64,000 nt of DNA from Rhodamnia argentea (GCF_020921035.1 NC_063151.1:26976934-27040933); one strand, 5' to 3'; numbered from the stretch's first letter, positions 10,272 through 21,982 are shown. The notes: generated by a model not told the origin, from the letters alone. Program-made: numbers and translations.

Positions 10272-11534
10272 TCACTCCTTGTCCTCTAACGCTTCCCGCA
10301 TTTCCCACATCGATGGGTGGAACTTTTTTAAATACTTCCCGTTGATTGAGCGTTGTAGTTCTCTTCCATCAATTTCCATTACTCGATATGCATTTCCCGG
10401 GAGGGCGTCTACTATCAAGTATGGTCCTTCCCACTTCGACGACCATTTGCCGAATTTTTCGCTGTCCAGGTTCATAGGCAAAATAGTCTTCCACACCAAG
10501 TCTCCCACGTCGAAACGCTTGGCTTTCGCGTGTTTGTTGTAAGCCTTGGCAACTCTTCGCTTCTGAGCCATCAATTTTTCCAGTCTTGTGGCTCGGTTTT
10601 CTCCCAATTCATCAATATTGGTGTACATCATTTCATCGTATCGCTCTTTAGCCATACCATCCTGGAGTTTTACTCTCAATGATTGCACCGTAATCTCCAG
10701 GGGTAACACGGCCTCTTGTCCATACGTTAGCATGTAGGGAGTGACCCAAGTGCTTGATCTTTTGGAAGTTCGATAAGCCCATAACACCGTCGACAACAAT
10801 GAGTCATATTCCCTTAGGTTGTCCTCCAAATGTTTTTTAATCAATCCGATGATTATTTTGTTGGAGGCTTCTGCTTGGCCATTAGCCTGAGCGTAATAGG
10901 GCGTCGAATGAATCATCTTGATACCCCTCGACTTAGCAAAGTCTCGTATTTCTTGGCTCGTGAAGACCGTCCCTTGGTCAGTAGTGATAGTCTCTGGAAT
11001 TCCAAATCGATGAATAATTCGCTCTTCGATGAACTCCCTAACCGTTTTTTGTGTCACGCTTTTATATGACGCCGCTTCAACCCATTTTGTGAAGTAATCT
11101 GTGGCTACTAAAATGAAACCGTGCTTCTTCGACGAGGGAGGATAAATTTTCCCTATTATGTCCATTGCCCAACCTCGAAATGGCCATGGCTTAATAATTG
11201 GGTTCATCGGTGCGGCGGGTACTTGCCGGATTGGTCCATGCCTTTGGCACGATTGACACCCCTTCGCGTAATCGATGCAGTCTTGGGTGATTGTTGGCCA
11301 AAAATACCCATGTCGTCTTAACAACCACTTTGTTTTCAATCCAACGTGATGTGCACCACGTATCCCTTCATGGACTTCCGTCATGACTAGCATTGCTTCC
11401 TTCCGCCCTAAGCACTTGAGAAGTAGTCCGTCGATTGTCTTTCGATACAACTCATTGTCGATCAACAAATATTTTAAGGCTTTCCTTTTGAAGTCCCTAC
11501 CGCCAGAACCCGGGTTCTTCAAGTAGTTTACCAA
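10272..11534 (-). CDS. Retrotransposon integrase (Tat pol C-terminal part), intact frame
   Basis: An uninterrupted 420-codon frame covers the integrase. Seen: a zinc-binding HHCC region (H55, H62/H63, C93, C96 in GCQSCQRHG) and the catalytic DDE core with D125 (WAMDII), D186 (TTDQGTVF) and E222 (ANGQAEASNK), giving the canonical 35-residue D-E spacing. A GPY/F-like module (KWEGPYLI) lies near the C-terminus and no chromodomain follows. Integrase joins cDNA ends to host DNA and makes the 5-bp target duplication seen at the flanks. In a working element this is cleaved from a polyprotein, so 11534 is a frame edge and not a true start. Confidence 0.9.
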   Translation of the reverse strand: MVNYLKNPGSGGRDFKRKALKYLLIDNELYRKTIDGLLLKCLGRKEAMLVMTEVHEGIRGAHHVGLKTKWLLRRHGYFWPTITQDCIDYAKGCQSCQRHGPIRQVPAAPMNPIIKPWPFRGWAMDIIGKIYPPSSKKHGFILVATDYFTKWVEAASYKSVTQKTVREFIEERIIHRFGIPETITTDQGTVFTSQEIRDFAKSRGIKMIHSTPYYAQANGQAEASNKIIIGLIKKHLEDNLREYDSLLSTVLWAYRTSKRSSTWVTPYMLTYGQEAVLPLEITVQSLRVKLQDGMAKERYDEMMYTNIDELGENRATRLEKLMAQKRRVAKAYNKHAKAKRFDVGDLVWKTILPMNLDSEKFGKWSSKWEGPYLIVDALPGNAYRVMEIDGRELQRSINGKYLKKFHPSMWEMREALEDKE

Positions 11535-11579
11535 AGGGGTTCTCCAATCTTGTTGGCCGCCGGTTTCTCCTTAGCTTTC

Positions 11580-12080
11580 GGATCGCTCAATCATCATTAC
11601 CCGGGCATCTATTGATGGTAAGGTTCTTACTTGAGTAATGATGTGGTCCGCTAATTCCTTCGATATACGATATCCCGACGCCATCCGAGCCAATTCATTA
11701 GCCTCTCGAATTTTCACTCCTCTTGACATGGATTAGCTCGTATTCGACGAACTTCGACAACAATTCTTTTGCCAGGTGGTGATGCCTAATAATGTTTTCA
11801 TTCAAACATTGATACTCACCATTTAGCCGTTTGATCACCAACTGAGAATCGCCCTTCACTTTAATTGACTCGATCCCCATGTCAATTAAAACATTCGACC
11901 CACGATCGGGGCTTCATATTCGGCTTGATTATTTGAGCATTCAAAGTCAAGCCCGATTATGAGTTTTGTTTTCTCGTCGAAAAGGTGATATGACCATGAT
12001 TCTCGCGCCCGCCGAACCGGATGCCACCGACCCATCGAAATATAATATCTAAGGCGCAATACCCGGATAATTTTCATCAT
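11580..12080 (-). pseudogene. Second RNase H (aRNH-like) domain of the Tat element, frameshifted
   Basis: Two open pieces (11886-12080 and 11698-11880) encode ECSNNQAEYEAPIVG and then SIKVKGDSQLVIKRLNGEY, a full RNase H with the expected E, D and downstream helix. It lies between the retroviral-type RNase H after RT and the integrase. Such an additional RNase H is described for the Tat lineage. A break near 11880 and an altered tail make this copy non-functional as written. Confidence 0.78.
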
Positions 12081-12251
12081 CCTCGACTTTTAAACCCGAA
12101 GGGTATTCAAGTAATGAAATCGGATATTGCCTCGCCCTTTTATCGCTTTGAGCGGCACATAAATCGATCGATTTCTATTAGAGTAAACGCCCATTTTGCA
12201 ATCCGGCCCCTAATGATTGGCCTGGACAACATGTACTTAATCACGCCTGTT

Positions 12252-13485
12252 TTACAAATTACATGTACCGTAGTCGGCAACATATAATGTCGTAATTTTG
12301 TACAAGGCGTAGTACGTTGATAAACATAGTTTTTCGATGGACATGTATCTTGTCTCGGCATCGTTGAGCATCCTACTTAGGTAGTATACGGCCTGCTCTT
12401 TCCCTTTGTCGTTTTCTTGAGCCAGCATACTCCCGATCGTTATATCAGCAGCCGATAAATACAACTTTAATGGCCGTCCCGCCTTTGGTGGCGCCAACAC
12501 TGGTGGCTTGACGAGATACTCTTTTAACCCGTCGAAAGCCACCCGATGTTTTTCTTCCCACATAAACTCTCGCTCATTCTTCAATTTGAGCAACGGGGAG
12601 AAAACTTCGATTTTTCCCGAGAGGTTAGTTATAAAACGCCGCAAGAAATTTAATTTCCCGATTAACATTTGCAACTGTTTTTTATTATCGGGAGATGGTA
12701 ATTCTGAAATAGCCTTAGCTTTGTTCATATCTACTTCTATACCTCTCTTATGAACCAAAAAGCCAAGAAAGTTGCCAGCTTTTATCCCGAAAGCGCATTT
12801 CAAAGGATTCATTTTTAACTTAAATTTGCGTATTCTTTCAAAAACTTGCTCTAAGTGGTCCGGATGACTTACCTGGTCCGTCTTGACGATGACGTCATCG
12901 ATGTAGACCTCCATAAACTCCCCAATCATATCGTGGAAGATATAATTCATTGCCATTTGATACGTAGCACAAGCATTCTTCAAACCGAAAGGCATGACGA
13001 CCCATTCGAACGTACCAATGGCCCCGGGGCATCTAAATGCTGTCTTGTGAACATCCTCCGCCGCTATGAATATCTCGATTGTACCCGTAATGCCCGTCCA
13101 TGAGGGACATCATTTCATTATTGGATGCCGAATCGATCAACATATCGGCGATGGGCATCCGGTACTCGTCTTTAGGGGTGGCCGCATTAATGTCTCGGAA
13201 ATCAACGCACACTCGGAGTTTGCCGTTCTTCTTCTTGACAGGCACGATATTTGACAACCATTCGACATACTTTGCTGGTCTTATGAATCCGGCTGAAAGG
13301 AGACGCTCGATTTCCTCCTTAACTTTAAGGATCACTTCGGGAGCGAATCTTCTAGCGGCCTGTTGGTGTGGTCGAAATCCTCTTTTAATTGGTAATCGAT
13401 GCTCAACTATGCTCCTCGAGAGTCCAGGCATCTCATGGTAATTCCAGGCAAAGCAATCCTTATATTTTTTCAATAGGTTTACCAT
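12252..13485 (-). pseudogene. Reverse transcriptase and first RNase H, one frameshift
   Basis: The N-terminal RT half is open at 13033-13485 (SNIVPVKKKNGKLRVCVDFR, LMDGHYGYN). The C-terminal half is at 12252-12995 (MPFGLKNA, catalytic YIDDVIVKT, and the RNase H start at PPVLAPPKAGRPLKLYL). Between them the frame shifts near 13050-13065, in the codons just after GYN, by what looks like a one-base insertion. Upstream and downstream coding sense is otherwise preserved across the break. The RNase H piece degrades after about 12290. Copies LTR RNA into cDNA in working relatives. Confidence 0.85.
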
Positions 13486-13489
13486 TTGA

Positions 13490-14339
13490 ACCTTGTATCT
13501 CCGATCGAGTAGTTGGCTTACATAAGTAGGTTGAGGACAGCCTCATCTCCGAGATTGACCTCTTCCAATGGGTCTTGAGCTTGAATTACCTTGTCGTCCT
13601 CCTTAATTGGTGAGTCTTCAAAATCTAAAATGCCGTCCGCAAGCTGTCGGGCTTGATCACTTTGCTCGCTTCGTAGGCCGCATACCTCTCAGCCGAGGTT
13701 TTGCGCAAATAATCGACTTTCCATCGGAAAACCGGGTCGATCGGTTCCACCGGTTCCTTTCTTGGGATCCACTCGGTACTCCCTTTGTCGAAACGGCAGA
13801 ATGCAATATCTCTTGGGTCCACTTCGAGCGGCTTAGATATGCGAAGGCAATCATCCCAAGCATCACTTTGTCCCGACCGGATATACGGGTCCAGGTAACA
13901 CAAGTCCGGGGATTTGCTTTTACATATTCCACTTTGTCCCCATTCCAAAATGCTAGCATCTGGTGAAGTGTCGATGGGACACATTGGTTTCCATGTATCC
14001 AATCCCGCCCCAACAAAGAAGTTATAAGATCCGTCGGCGTCGACAACGCAGAAAGACGTCCTCGATGTTTTAGATCCGACGGTCGTCGGCGACATATACT
14101 CCCTTTACTTCAGTAATTTCGCCAGTGAAATCAGATAACTGTATATTCGATGGGATTATTTCGTCATCATTCCTCCCGATTTTCCTGAAGAAGCGGTATG
14201 GAATGAGATTTAACGTTGAACCGCCATCCACCAAGATTACTTTCATTACGGCCGCCCGTTGATCTTGGCATTTATATTGAGCGACCTCAAGTGATTTGAG
14301 AGATCTTCCATGGGTTTCCGAATTCCATGGTCTCTTCAT
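13490..14339 (-). pseudogene. Retroelement protease and linker of the Tat polyprotein
   Basis: The 14070-14339 frame holds an aspartic-protease active-site variant, VDGGSTLNLIPY, as in other Tat-type elements where DGGS replaces DTG/DSG. The following frames (13625-14095) encode the linker to RT, rich in acidic and aromatic residues. Frame changes near 14090 and 13625 break continuity. Confidence 0.7.
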
Positions 14340-14434
14340 CGCTGAAGCAAAACCGAGCCCCTTCCTTTTCTTGCGTCGTTTCTTTATAGCCGCCGTCAGC
14401 CGAGGTCGACTCGAGTTGAAACTCGTGTGGTAAC

Positions 14435-17147
14435 TTAACTCGTACCATACAAGAGCTTAGGGGGAAACCGACACGCTAGCAGGGGTTTTAAATCGAGATT
14501 TGGATGCGGATGTTTTCGTGTCTTTGTACCCTTGTCCTCTTTTTCTTGAGTCGGGTGTGTCTCTTCTCGGTCGTCGTCGCCAAACAGATTTCTCGGCCTC
14601 CGCAGTTTGGTGTGGTTAGGAGCCGCCGCCATCGAGTCATGACCGGGCTGGAATCTCCCGTTGCCGTAGTATGCGGACCCCTGTTCTTTCTTTGCACCAT
14701 TCTCTTCTGAGTTCGGGTCAAAATTTTCTCCTTTTCTTGATCTTTCGTCACCTCATACCATGACCCTTCTACGGGGTTGCTTGGTATCTTAAGAGTGCGT
14801 CGACGATGTGGCTCATGAAGGCCTTGTCGAAAATCTCTGTCGAACTCCTTTCCCCATCCATAGTGGACTCTTTCTTGGGGATGTAGGGTTGATGGACCAT
14901 AGCTTACGTAATAATCAAACTTGCCACTTGGCTCACCTAAAGTACCAATTGTAGGGTCCCCTTCATCGTATCTCCGCTTAAACGACTTATAAACTCTCCG
15001 ATGATTGGAACTTCTTCGAGGTCCGGCACTTTCAATGTAAAAAAGCGTCTTATTGCTATGACTGGTTTGACCGCTCTTTTGGTACCCTTCTTCGTGTGTA
15101 CTCATGTTTCCCAATTTTCGCCTGCAATAAGCGCATAAATTTGTTGACGTATGGCTTTTACTCGACTTCTTTAAAGATACCATTCCAGTCATTACTGGAA
15201 AAGGATCCGCGTCTACATCCATCGGGGGTTTCCCTTTGTCTTCAGCAAATTTGATCTTTCCTTGTCGAATCGCTTCTTGAATGTTCTTTTTAAGGACTAG
15301 ACAATCCGATGTGTTATGGCTCCATGAGTGATGCCATTTGCAATACTTCTTCCCCGCTAATTCTTCTTTGGACGGTATCTTCGCCCCTTCCGTCGCCCTG
15401 ATTTGTCCGTCGGCCCAATGATATGTCGAAAATTTCTTCTCGCCCGATTCGCATCGAATGAATAATACATCGCTTCTTTTGCTTTAGCCATTATAGTTGA
15501 CTTTTCTTTCATCCTTGTCGGCTTCAGTGCTTGGCAAGTGTATGGCTTGTGATGGTTAATTGGGCGACGGCCACCTCGACGGGCTCCGTTGATTCTTCGT
15601 CGAAATCGGGTGGCTCGACAAAACTTACATCTCCTCTTCGGGTGTGCCTTTTGTCTTTTTCCTTAAGCAGACTTTCGTACTTTGTTGCCATCGTGGATAA
15701 TTCGAATAGATCCGCACATGGATGACCCACCATCCTATCTCGTATTTCGAATTTCAACCCGTTGAAAGCGAACTCGCCGAATGTTTTTTCTGGTAAAGGA
15801 ACTAAACATTTGTTCCTAGCCCGTTTAAACCTTGCAACAAACCGGTCGACCGTCTCGTTTGTCATTTGCTTCATCGTCGACAAATCTGCTACCGACAAGT
15901 TCGACACCGCTCTTTGAAACCGGCCATGAAACAAACGCTCCATCTGTTCCCATGTCAACACCGAATTGGGTGGTAATGCAAGATACCATGTAAAGGCTGT
16001 TTTCGACAAGGATAATGGAAAGAGCCTTAATTTCCAGTGATCCACATGTGTAGCATCCCCACATAGTGCTAGAACACGGTTGATATGTTCATACGTGGAC
16101 CGATCATCTTCCCCAGTAAAAAGTGTGAACTCGGGTATTTTAAACCCTCTTGGATATGGGATCGTATCCATCCAATCCGGGTATGGTTTTCGGTAAACAT
16201 TAGCCCGGTATCCTACCATTGGATCAATGTATACGGGTGTCCGGTCAAACACCGGCCGATGGTACTGCGGTTGATATGGCATTTGATATCCAGGTTGTGG
16301 AGGATGATATATGGGTTGCATAACCGGCTGAAACATTGGCTCGGGGACCTGGTGGTTGAAGGGCCCGATTCATCTGTCGATATCCAGGTCGTATGGCCCG
16401 GTGTCCATACTGTCCTTGCCCCCTGGCTTGGGGTAATTGATCTTGCCCCCTAGCCTGCCATTGCCCCCTAAAGGGTATTGCCCCCTGATTTTCGACAATC
16501 ATGGGTACCGGTTGTTCATTGATAGGGACAGGGTTATGTTGGGCAGCTACTTCCCGACGAGCAATATTCTCGTCTTGTCGAACAGGGTGTCCCGGAAGCA
16601 TAACAAGATCCGCAGGTATATCTTGTCGAATAGGATGTCTAGGGAACATACCTATGTTCGCATTTACCGGGGGTCCGGGTTCGTTGGCCGGTAACGCCTC
16701 TCTCTCGTTGCGAGAATCCGCGGAGGTGCTAAAGGCTGAGTATTCTCGTCTCCGTAAGGCCTATATTTGGCGGTGTTGTTCTTGGTAAACCGCCACTTGC
16801 TGCTGGTACGAAACCATTCCCTTCCCGAGCATGAGGTGGGTTAATTGTAATCCCATGTTGTCCTCGCAAAGACATTCGTGATACGTGTTGATGATTAATG
16901 GCCCGACAACCTCGGTCATCCGCCGTACCATGTGATCAGCAAACTCGTTCCGGACTTCTTCGATGGTCCGCCTTATCGATGTTAGCATGACAGGCGTCAT
17001 TTCGGGATTTCTCCTTGGCTCCTCAACGTTCTGTCGAGAGATCTCGACGTCCTCTTGATGGGCCGTGGATGACTCCATTCGTTGTATTTCTTCCCGGGGC
17101 TCGTCTCCACCACCGTCTATGTTGTTACGTCCTCGTGTGCGTGGCAT
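14435..17147 (-). pseudogene. Gag polyprotein region of the Tat element, interrupted
   Basis: Coding starts at 17147 (MPRTRGRNN), 28 bp inside the PBS, and is stopped at about 16758. Frame 16245-16649 is low-complexity and proline/glutamine-rich. The 15524-16336 frame holds the retrotransposon gag domain (GFKIPEFTLFTGEDDRSTYEH, KTAFTWYLALP, FHGRFQRAVS). Near 15300-15350 a zinc-knuckle-like Cys/His pattern (KYCKWHHSWSHNTSDC) follows in another frame. The 14488-15222 frame is the basic gag-protease linker (EGSWYEVTKDQ, LTRTQKRM). At least three breaks separate these pieces. Confidence 0.78.
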
Positions 17148-17174
17148 AGCACTTCTCTCGAACCGACACCAAAT

Positions 17175-17192
17175 GTCCCACCGGGCGTGCCA
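17175..17192 (-). other. Primer-binding site (PBS) of the Tat element
   Basis: Eight bp inside the 5' LTR the minus strand begins TGGCACGCCCGGTGGGAC. On the + strand the complement ends in CCA like a tRNA 3' end, as a PBS must. The tRNA species was not identified. Confidence 0.8.
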
Positions 17193-17200
17193 AAAAAGAT

Positions 17201-18158
17201 TGTTGCGCGTTAAAATCCTTCGACAAGGCTTTGCTGGTTATGGGTTCTAGGCCCGGATTGACTATGGCCCAAAGAAGGTTGCTTGCGCGAGAATCTTTTA
17301 TCGAACTTAATCCGTTCGTTTTCCGAAAAGGAGTTCTGGGTCGGTTTTGGACAGAGAGTGTCAAATGCAATAGATTTACATAGAAGGGCGCGTTACAAAC
17401 GGGTTTTCGACAACTTCGACGGCCCAATACGCAATAGTGACTGTATGTTGACGGACTTCGACGTGACCCTGGAATTGAATCGACATGATCGAGGAATAAC
17501 GTAGGACACAATGCTGGAATTCAATCGACAAGACTGGACGGGGAATTATAGGACACAATACCGGAATTGAATCGACGGTATTGGACGAGATGGGTGAAGG
17601 GTGCAACACCGGAATTTAATCGACGATACCGAACCTAAAGAGCAGACGCCGAAATCTAATCGACGACACCTAACTCCGGATATGATACTCGCCGGAATTG
17701 AATCGACGACGGGAATCTCAAAGCTACAGCTAGGCTAGGCTAAAGGCTAAAGGTTAAGAGCTAAGAGCTAGTTTGATAATGCAGGTGTTTTGGATTTGTT
17801 GTGTGTCCCCGTATCTTTGCTATTGCGAGGTATTTATAGGCAAGTTCTTTAGTAACCGCCGAGCGGTTTCTTCCTTTGGCCCCACGCTTTGCTTTTTTCC
17901 ATAAGCCACGTGGAATGACGGTTTCCTAGTCTTCGCGCCTTTTCTTTTACCTCGTGGGGATTACCGCCAACCGCTTTGATCGTGGCCTCCCTCCGCGCGC
18001 TTTTCTTGTTCTAGAAGGAAGTGGCGCCAGAATTTATCCCGACACGTGGCACCTTTTCGATTGAAACGTTCCTTGCTTCAGTGTTTCTTCCCGTAGCTGA
18101 TTATCGCTTCCTCACGTGCTTGTCACGAGTCTCTCTTGGATTATTTTGAGTGTCAACA
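17201..18158 (-). repeat. 5' LTR of the Tat element (958 bp)
   Basis: It has intact TG...CA termini (TGTTG at one end, CAACA at the other) and pairs with 2458-3428. The two LTRs differ by scattered substitutions and a few small indels, for example a shortened repeat near 17535-17560, so the insertion is not brand new. LTR length and internal GGAATTnAATCGAC-like repeats are shared. Confidence 0.95.
17831..17838 (-). promoter_or_regulatory. TATA box of the 5' LTR promoter
   Basis: On the minus strand GCCTATAAATACC is a strong plant TATA box, conserved at 3087-3094 in the other LTR. Transcription of the element would start about 25-35 bp downstream, toward lower coordinates, marking the U3/R border. 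Confidence 0.7.
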
Positions 18159-18163
18159 AGCGC

Positions 18164-19096
18164 AGATCTATTCCGCAAACCTAGAAAAATAAAGAAAATA
18201 GTATCTCGCTGACGAACATAGGTCTCTATCGCGGTGGAAATCATTTACAAGGCAACTGATATGCACGAAATAGAAGTATCACCACATGCTCGCAATATTT
18301 TTGGGGATATAAGGTGATAAATGTTACCTTTTCAGTCAAATCAAATTGCTGCATGATACTTTCTACTTTCCCAGGGTTACATTTTTTTCCAACGTCCTTG
18401 GGACGGTAAGCAGTAAATAAAGTCCATAAACTAGAAGCCATCCCTCATTAGAGAAGAAAGAGTAAAGAAAGAAGTAATTTTATTGTCAATAATTTGACCG
18501 CTTTGTAATTATTTTTTTTAGTTCAATTAAGGCGATTATTTATCAACGTAAAGTTTGTTACCCAATCTTTTTTGAAATGAGATTTGATTATTCAAACTTC
18601 ATTTGAAATTTTTGGGAAGTTAATTATTGGAAATTTTGGTTAAATGAAATAGGGAAGTGAATTCATCGCTGCGATTAATCCATGTGCCGACGCGGAGACT
18701 TGCTCTCTCATGGGAATATGAATGTATGATCACCCAAAATAGTCATCTTGTTCTTTGACTTCGTGATCCTATGATAAACAAAACGATGCATTTGATTTGG
18801 ACTGACTGACTAATGAGCGTAAAAAATCATTTGAATGGGATTGAATCATTATTTTTAGAGAGATTATTAACTAGACCAAGTAACGAGATAAACGCGTCTC
18901 ACCTAACAACACATTCTCACAATGTAATTGAAAAACATAGGCTACAATATTGTCAAACGATAAAAGATTTTTATTATCCCAACATTTATCGCAATGGGGC
19001 ATCTGATGAAACAGTCCACTAATAGTAAAATGTGACATGATCTGAGATTCGAGGGCATCACTCCCAGAAAAATCTCGCTTTACATAGACGGAAAAC
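18164..19096. other. Intergenic; orphan first-exon-like ORF on the minus strand
   Basis: A minus-strand frame at 18241-18441 begins MASSLWTLFTAYRPKDVGKK and reaches a plausible donor (GAAAAG/GTAACA). The retrotransposon lies immediately downstream of it. No family was recognised. The rest is AT-rich without visible genes. Confidence 0.3.
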
Positions 19097-19773
19097 GGGA
19101 AACTTATCAAAAAAGTCCTAAATCTATGGCAATTGTACCAATTTAGTCATAATTTTTTTTTGTTGCCAATTTAGTCCTAACCTTTTGCGATTGTGCTATT
19201 TCAGTCCATCCAACCAATATTGGCCGGTGGCGCCGGGCGTGAACGCCAGGTGGCTAGCTATCCAATATTTTAATTTTTTTTGAATTTTTATAATTTTTTT
19301 TACAAATTTTCTTTTCGTTTTTTCTTTTTCTTTTTCCCTTTTTTTTTTCTCTTCCCCCTCCCTTCCCTAACTCTAGCTGGTCGCCGATCGATGACCGGCC
19401 CGGAGACAAGGCCGAGGGGCCGAGCCTCGCCATGGCGGAGCGAGGCTCAACCTCACAAGCCTAGATCTAGGTCGGCGAGGTCGAGCCTCGCGCGGCCATG
19501 GCGGGGCTCGACCTCACCGTCGCTACCTCGCTTGGCGGGAAAAAAAAAAGAAAAGAAAAAATTACTAAAAAAATTATAAAAAAATTCAAAAAATATTAAA
19601 GTATTGGGTCGTTGGTCGGCCGGGGTCCACATCAGCACCGGTTGGCCAAAATTCGCTGGATGGACTGAAATAGCACAATTGCAAAAGGTTTAGGACTGAA
19701 TCGATAAAAAAAAAGATTTATGATTGGATTGGCACAATTACAATAGGTTTAGAACTTTTTTGGTAATTTTCTC
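19097..19773. mobile_element. Non-autonomous long-TIR element, copy A
   Basis: The ends are inverted repeats of about 50 bp: the left end reads AAAAAAGTCCTAAATC with GGCAATTGTACCAATTTAG, and the right end is its imperfect complement. A GC-rich core with CGAGCCTCGCC-type motifs sits between T-rich and A-rich flanks. Related copies occur at 29530, 30759, 31770, 32791 and 61425. No transposase ORF is present. Confidence 0.7.
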
Positions 19774-19935
19774 ATGGCAAAACTCATATTCCGGCCACGG
19801 TTCTTGCTATTCAAATTTCTCTATGAGCAACATTTTGGGGTATACAGCAAAAATGAGAAGGGTGGAACAAACCTCGAATCCGATAATACTTTCGCGTCTG
19901 TCCGTGATCGGGCATTGGACAGACTATTTCTCTGC

Positions 19936-21982
19936 TCAATTTTGTGCATTCGAAGATGACGAGTGATGAGCGTTTTGCTGGTTTGAATAATGCATCCAAG
20001 ATTTGAGCACATCATACGCTGTGAACCCAATGGCCACTGAAGGCACCACCTGCAAAACATACCCAAATATATGCATAATAACATTCAGCTCGAAACTATA
20101 TTGTTCGTCGCAGATAAATGTTTGCATTCCAAGTATGTAATCAGACTCTTCACACTACTATAATGAGTTTTCCGTGAAGAAATCTATGCGAGGATGCAAA
20201 ATTCTAATCTTAAAAAGTCTGCATGGACAGATTGATTAGCACCAGACTTGTTAAGATAGCAAATTGGCGTTCTGGATTGGCTATAACGAGAGCTTGCCTT
20301 GATGTAATTGATGCTTAAACCGGCGTACAATTGTCTCCACCCTTGATTGCGAACGATGTTCGAAAGCCCCTCTATGGTGTTCTTGAACCGGGCATTGCCC
20401 AGTTCCGCAGTCTCAGCCTGAAAATTTGAATGCAGCAAACATTGTTGAGCCTGATAGACAGAGTTGATGCGCATGTTGATGTTGGGTCGTGGTTGGTTTT
20501 CCTTTTTCGCCCTATTTGCTTGTCATGGAGATGGAGACATCAAAAGTTGAGCATCTTTCGGTGTCGGAGTTACCTGCATCTGTCGCCTCACGACGTCCAA
20601 TGGATATGTGAATGTCTGCCCGACCAACCCCGCCAAAGCGCCACAGGAGAGACGCATCACGATCGAATCTTGGCGATCCTCCGGAATCTTGAGCTTGAGC
20701 TCCTCGTAGATATAGTACTTCAAGCCGGCATACGGAAGAATCCCTACCAATGTCGGACCTGCATGGCACGTCGTATGAGAAGCGCAAAACGATCAGGACA
20801 GTCGATTATGTCTCGTGGGGACTACCTTGTCACAGGGATGTACCTATGCCTCGATAGAAAGCACGCACTCCGCCTTCTCGATAGACGTTCCTGAAGATAT
20901 GGCGAAGCCTCGGGTGTCGAGGATGAGAATGAGGATTTTCACTAGAATATGAATCCATCACCTGGCCAAACAGAGCACGTGAATATGCCAGGAAAATTCG
21001 TTGCAGATAAGGTTCATGCAAAGGTTTTGAAATTCTGCTTGACCACATGACAGAATCATCAATATGAAGAGGACACAAAGCGAAAATATGCTCTGATTCT
21101 GCTCGAAATTGAGCCAAGTTAAGAGAAATTGGAACCGATCGAGTTCTCGTGCTAGGGAGCTCGCCCTTCATTTGTCTTTCCTTCCATCGTTTGCTAGTTT
21201 TGCCTATTGCTGACCTGATAAGCAAGCTTCGTCCGAGCCAGATCCAAGGGATATGTACACAGCACAGCCGTTCCTCCGGAGGCAGAGCCCGCCAGGAGGT
21301 CGATAAAAGGACCCGTCCCAAGCGAGGGACAGTTGTCCAAGATCCAACCCCGGTATTGCTCGTACGTCATGTATTGCAGCGCTGCGTACGGGACTACCCG
21401 GATGACGCTCGCGCCATTTCCTCTACATGTTTTTTCCAGAGAACCATAAATACCCAAGTAGAATGACCATAAGTCTCCAAGAAAAACCCCATGAAACAGA
21501 GGGGATGGGGACTCACTTGTATAGCCCTTGAACACCTTCATGCCTGAGGATCTTCTTGAAGGACTCGTACACACCAATGGAACGAAATCCTTCAGTTCTG
21601 ATCTAAAACATGGGACAAACATTATCATTATACGCAAGAATTAAACTTCCCCGAGAAAATTGAAGGGACATAGCATGCCGATCGGTTCATTCTGTTCAAC
21701 TTATGTTGATTCTTATGGTCTTTTCTCCCCCCAAAAGACATCACGAACGGAAAAGACAAAAGCACCTAAAATCTTGTCCTTGCATGGCCACATTAAACGC
21801 CCAAAAAGTACCTGCAAGAGAATTTTGATCCTTTCAAGGGGCGCCACGGCAGTCTTGGCAAAGGCACCAGCAGCACCTCCAGCGATCAATTCCCTCACGC
21901 AAACTGGCAAAGCATCGACGAAGCAGTCGTCCCCATTCTCTGACCAGACATGCATGAATCTTCCCACACGGGAAGATTCCAT
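19936..21982 (-). CDS. CoAc1: Mitochondrial coenzyme A transporter (SLC25 family, CoAc1/CoAc2-like)
   Basis: Seven exons on the minus strand (21812-21982, 21517-21602, 21215-21422, 20844-20961, 20574-20758, 20298-20417, 19936-20049) give 333 residues with every phase closing; the Arabidopsis relatives are about this length. Three carrier repeats carry the signature motifs PLERIK, PLDLAR and PLDVVR, typical of six-TM inner-membrane carriers. Blocks such as [40 protein letters not shown] and [16 protein letters not shown] closely match the plant CoA carriers CoAc1/CoAc2, which import CoA into the mitochondrial matrix. The last intron uses a GC donor (AAG/GCAAGC); no in-phase GT lies nearby. The start at 21982 precedes a short leader before the first repeat ([21 protein letters not shown]). 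Confidence 0.93.

Larger units (their letters stand above)
2453..18163 (-). mobile_element. Full-length Tat-type Ty3/gypsy LTR retrotransposon with target duplication
   Basis: The element body is 2458-18158 (15.7 kb), in minus orientation. It is flanked by the 5-bp direct repeat AGCGC (2453-2457 and 18159-18163), as expected for LTR-retrotransposon integration. In element order: 5' LTR, PBS, gag, protease, reverse transcriptase, RNase H, a second RNase H, integrase, a long non-pol region with antisense ORFs, PPT and 3' LTR. Protease-RT-RNH-INT order defines Ty3/gypsy. The protease (VDGGSTLN), the extra RNase H domain, the absence of a chromodomain, the large size and the extra ORFs point to the Tat lineage. 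gag and pol are interrupted by frameshifts and stops, so this copy is non-autonomous unless helped. The integrase frame is intact. Confidence 0.93.

Noticed and set aside
17175-17192. tRNA 3' end-like sequence ending in CCA on the + strand
   Set aside because: It is the complement of the PBS; no cloverleaf lies upstream of it, so not a tRNA gene.
19280-19638. ORFs inside copy A with Phe runs and Arg-rich ends
   Set aside because: They span T-rich and GC-rich arms of a non-autonomous element; no transposase motif.
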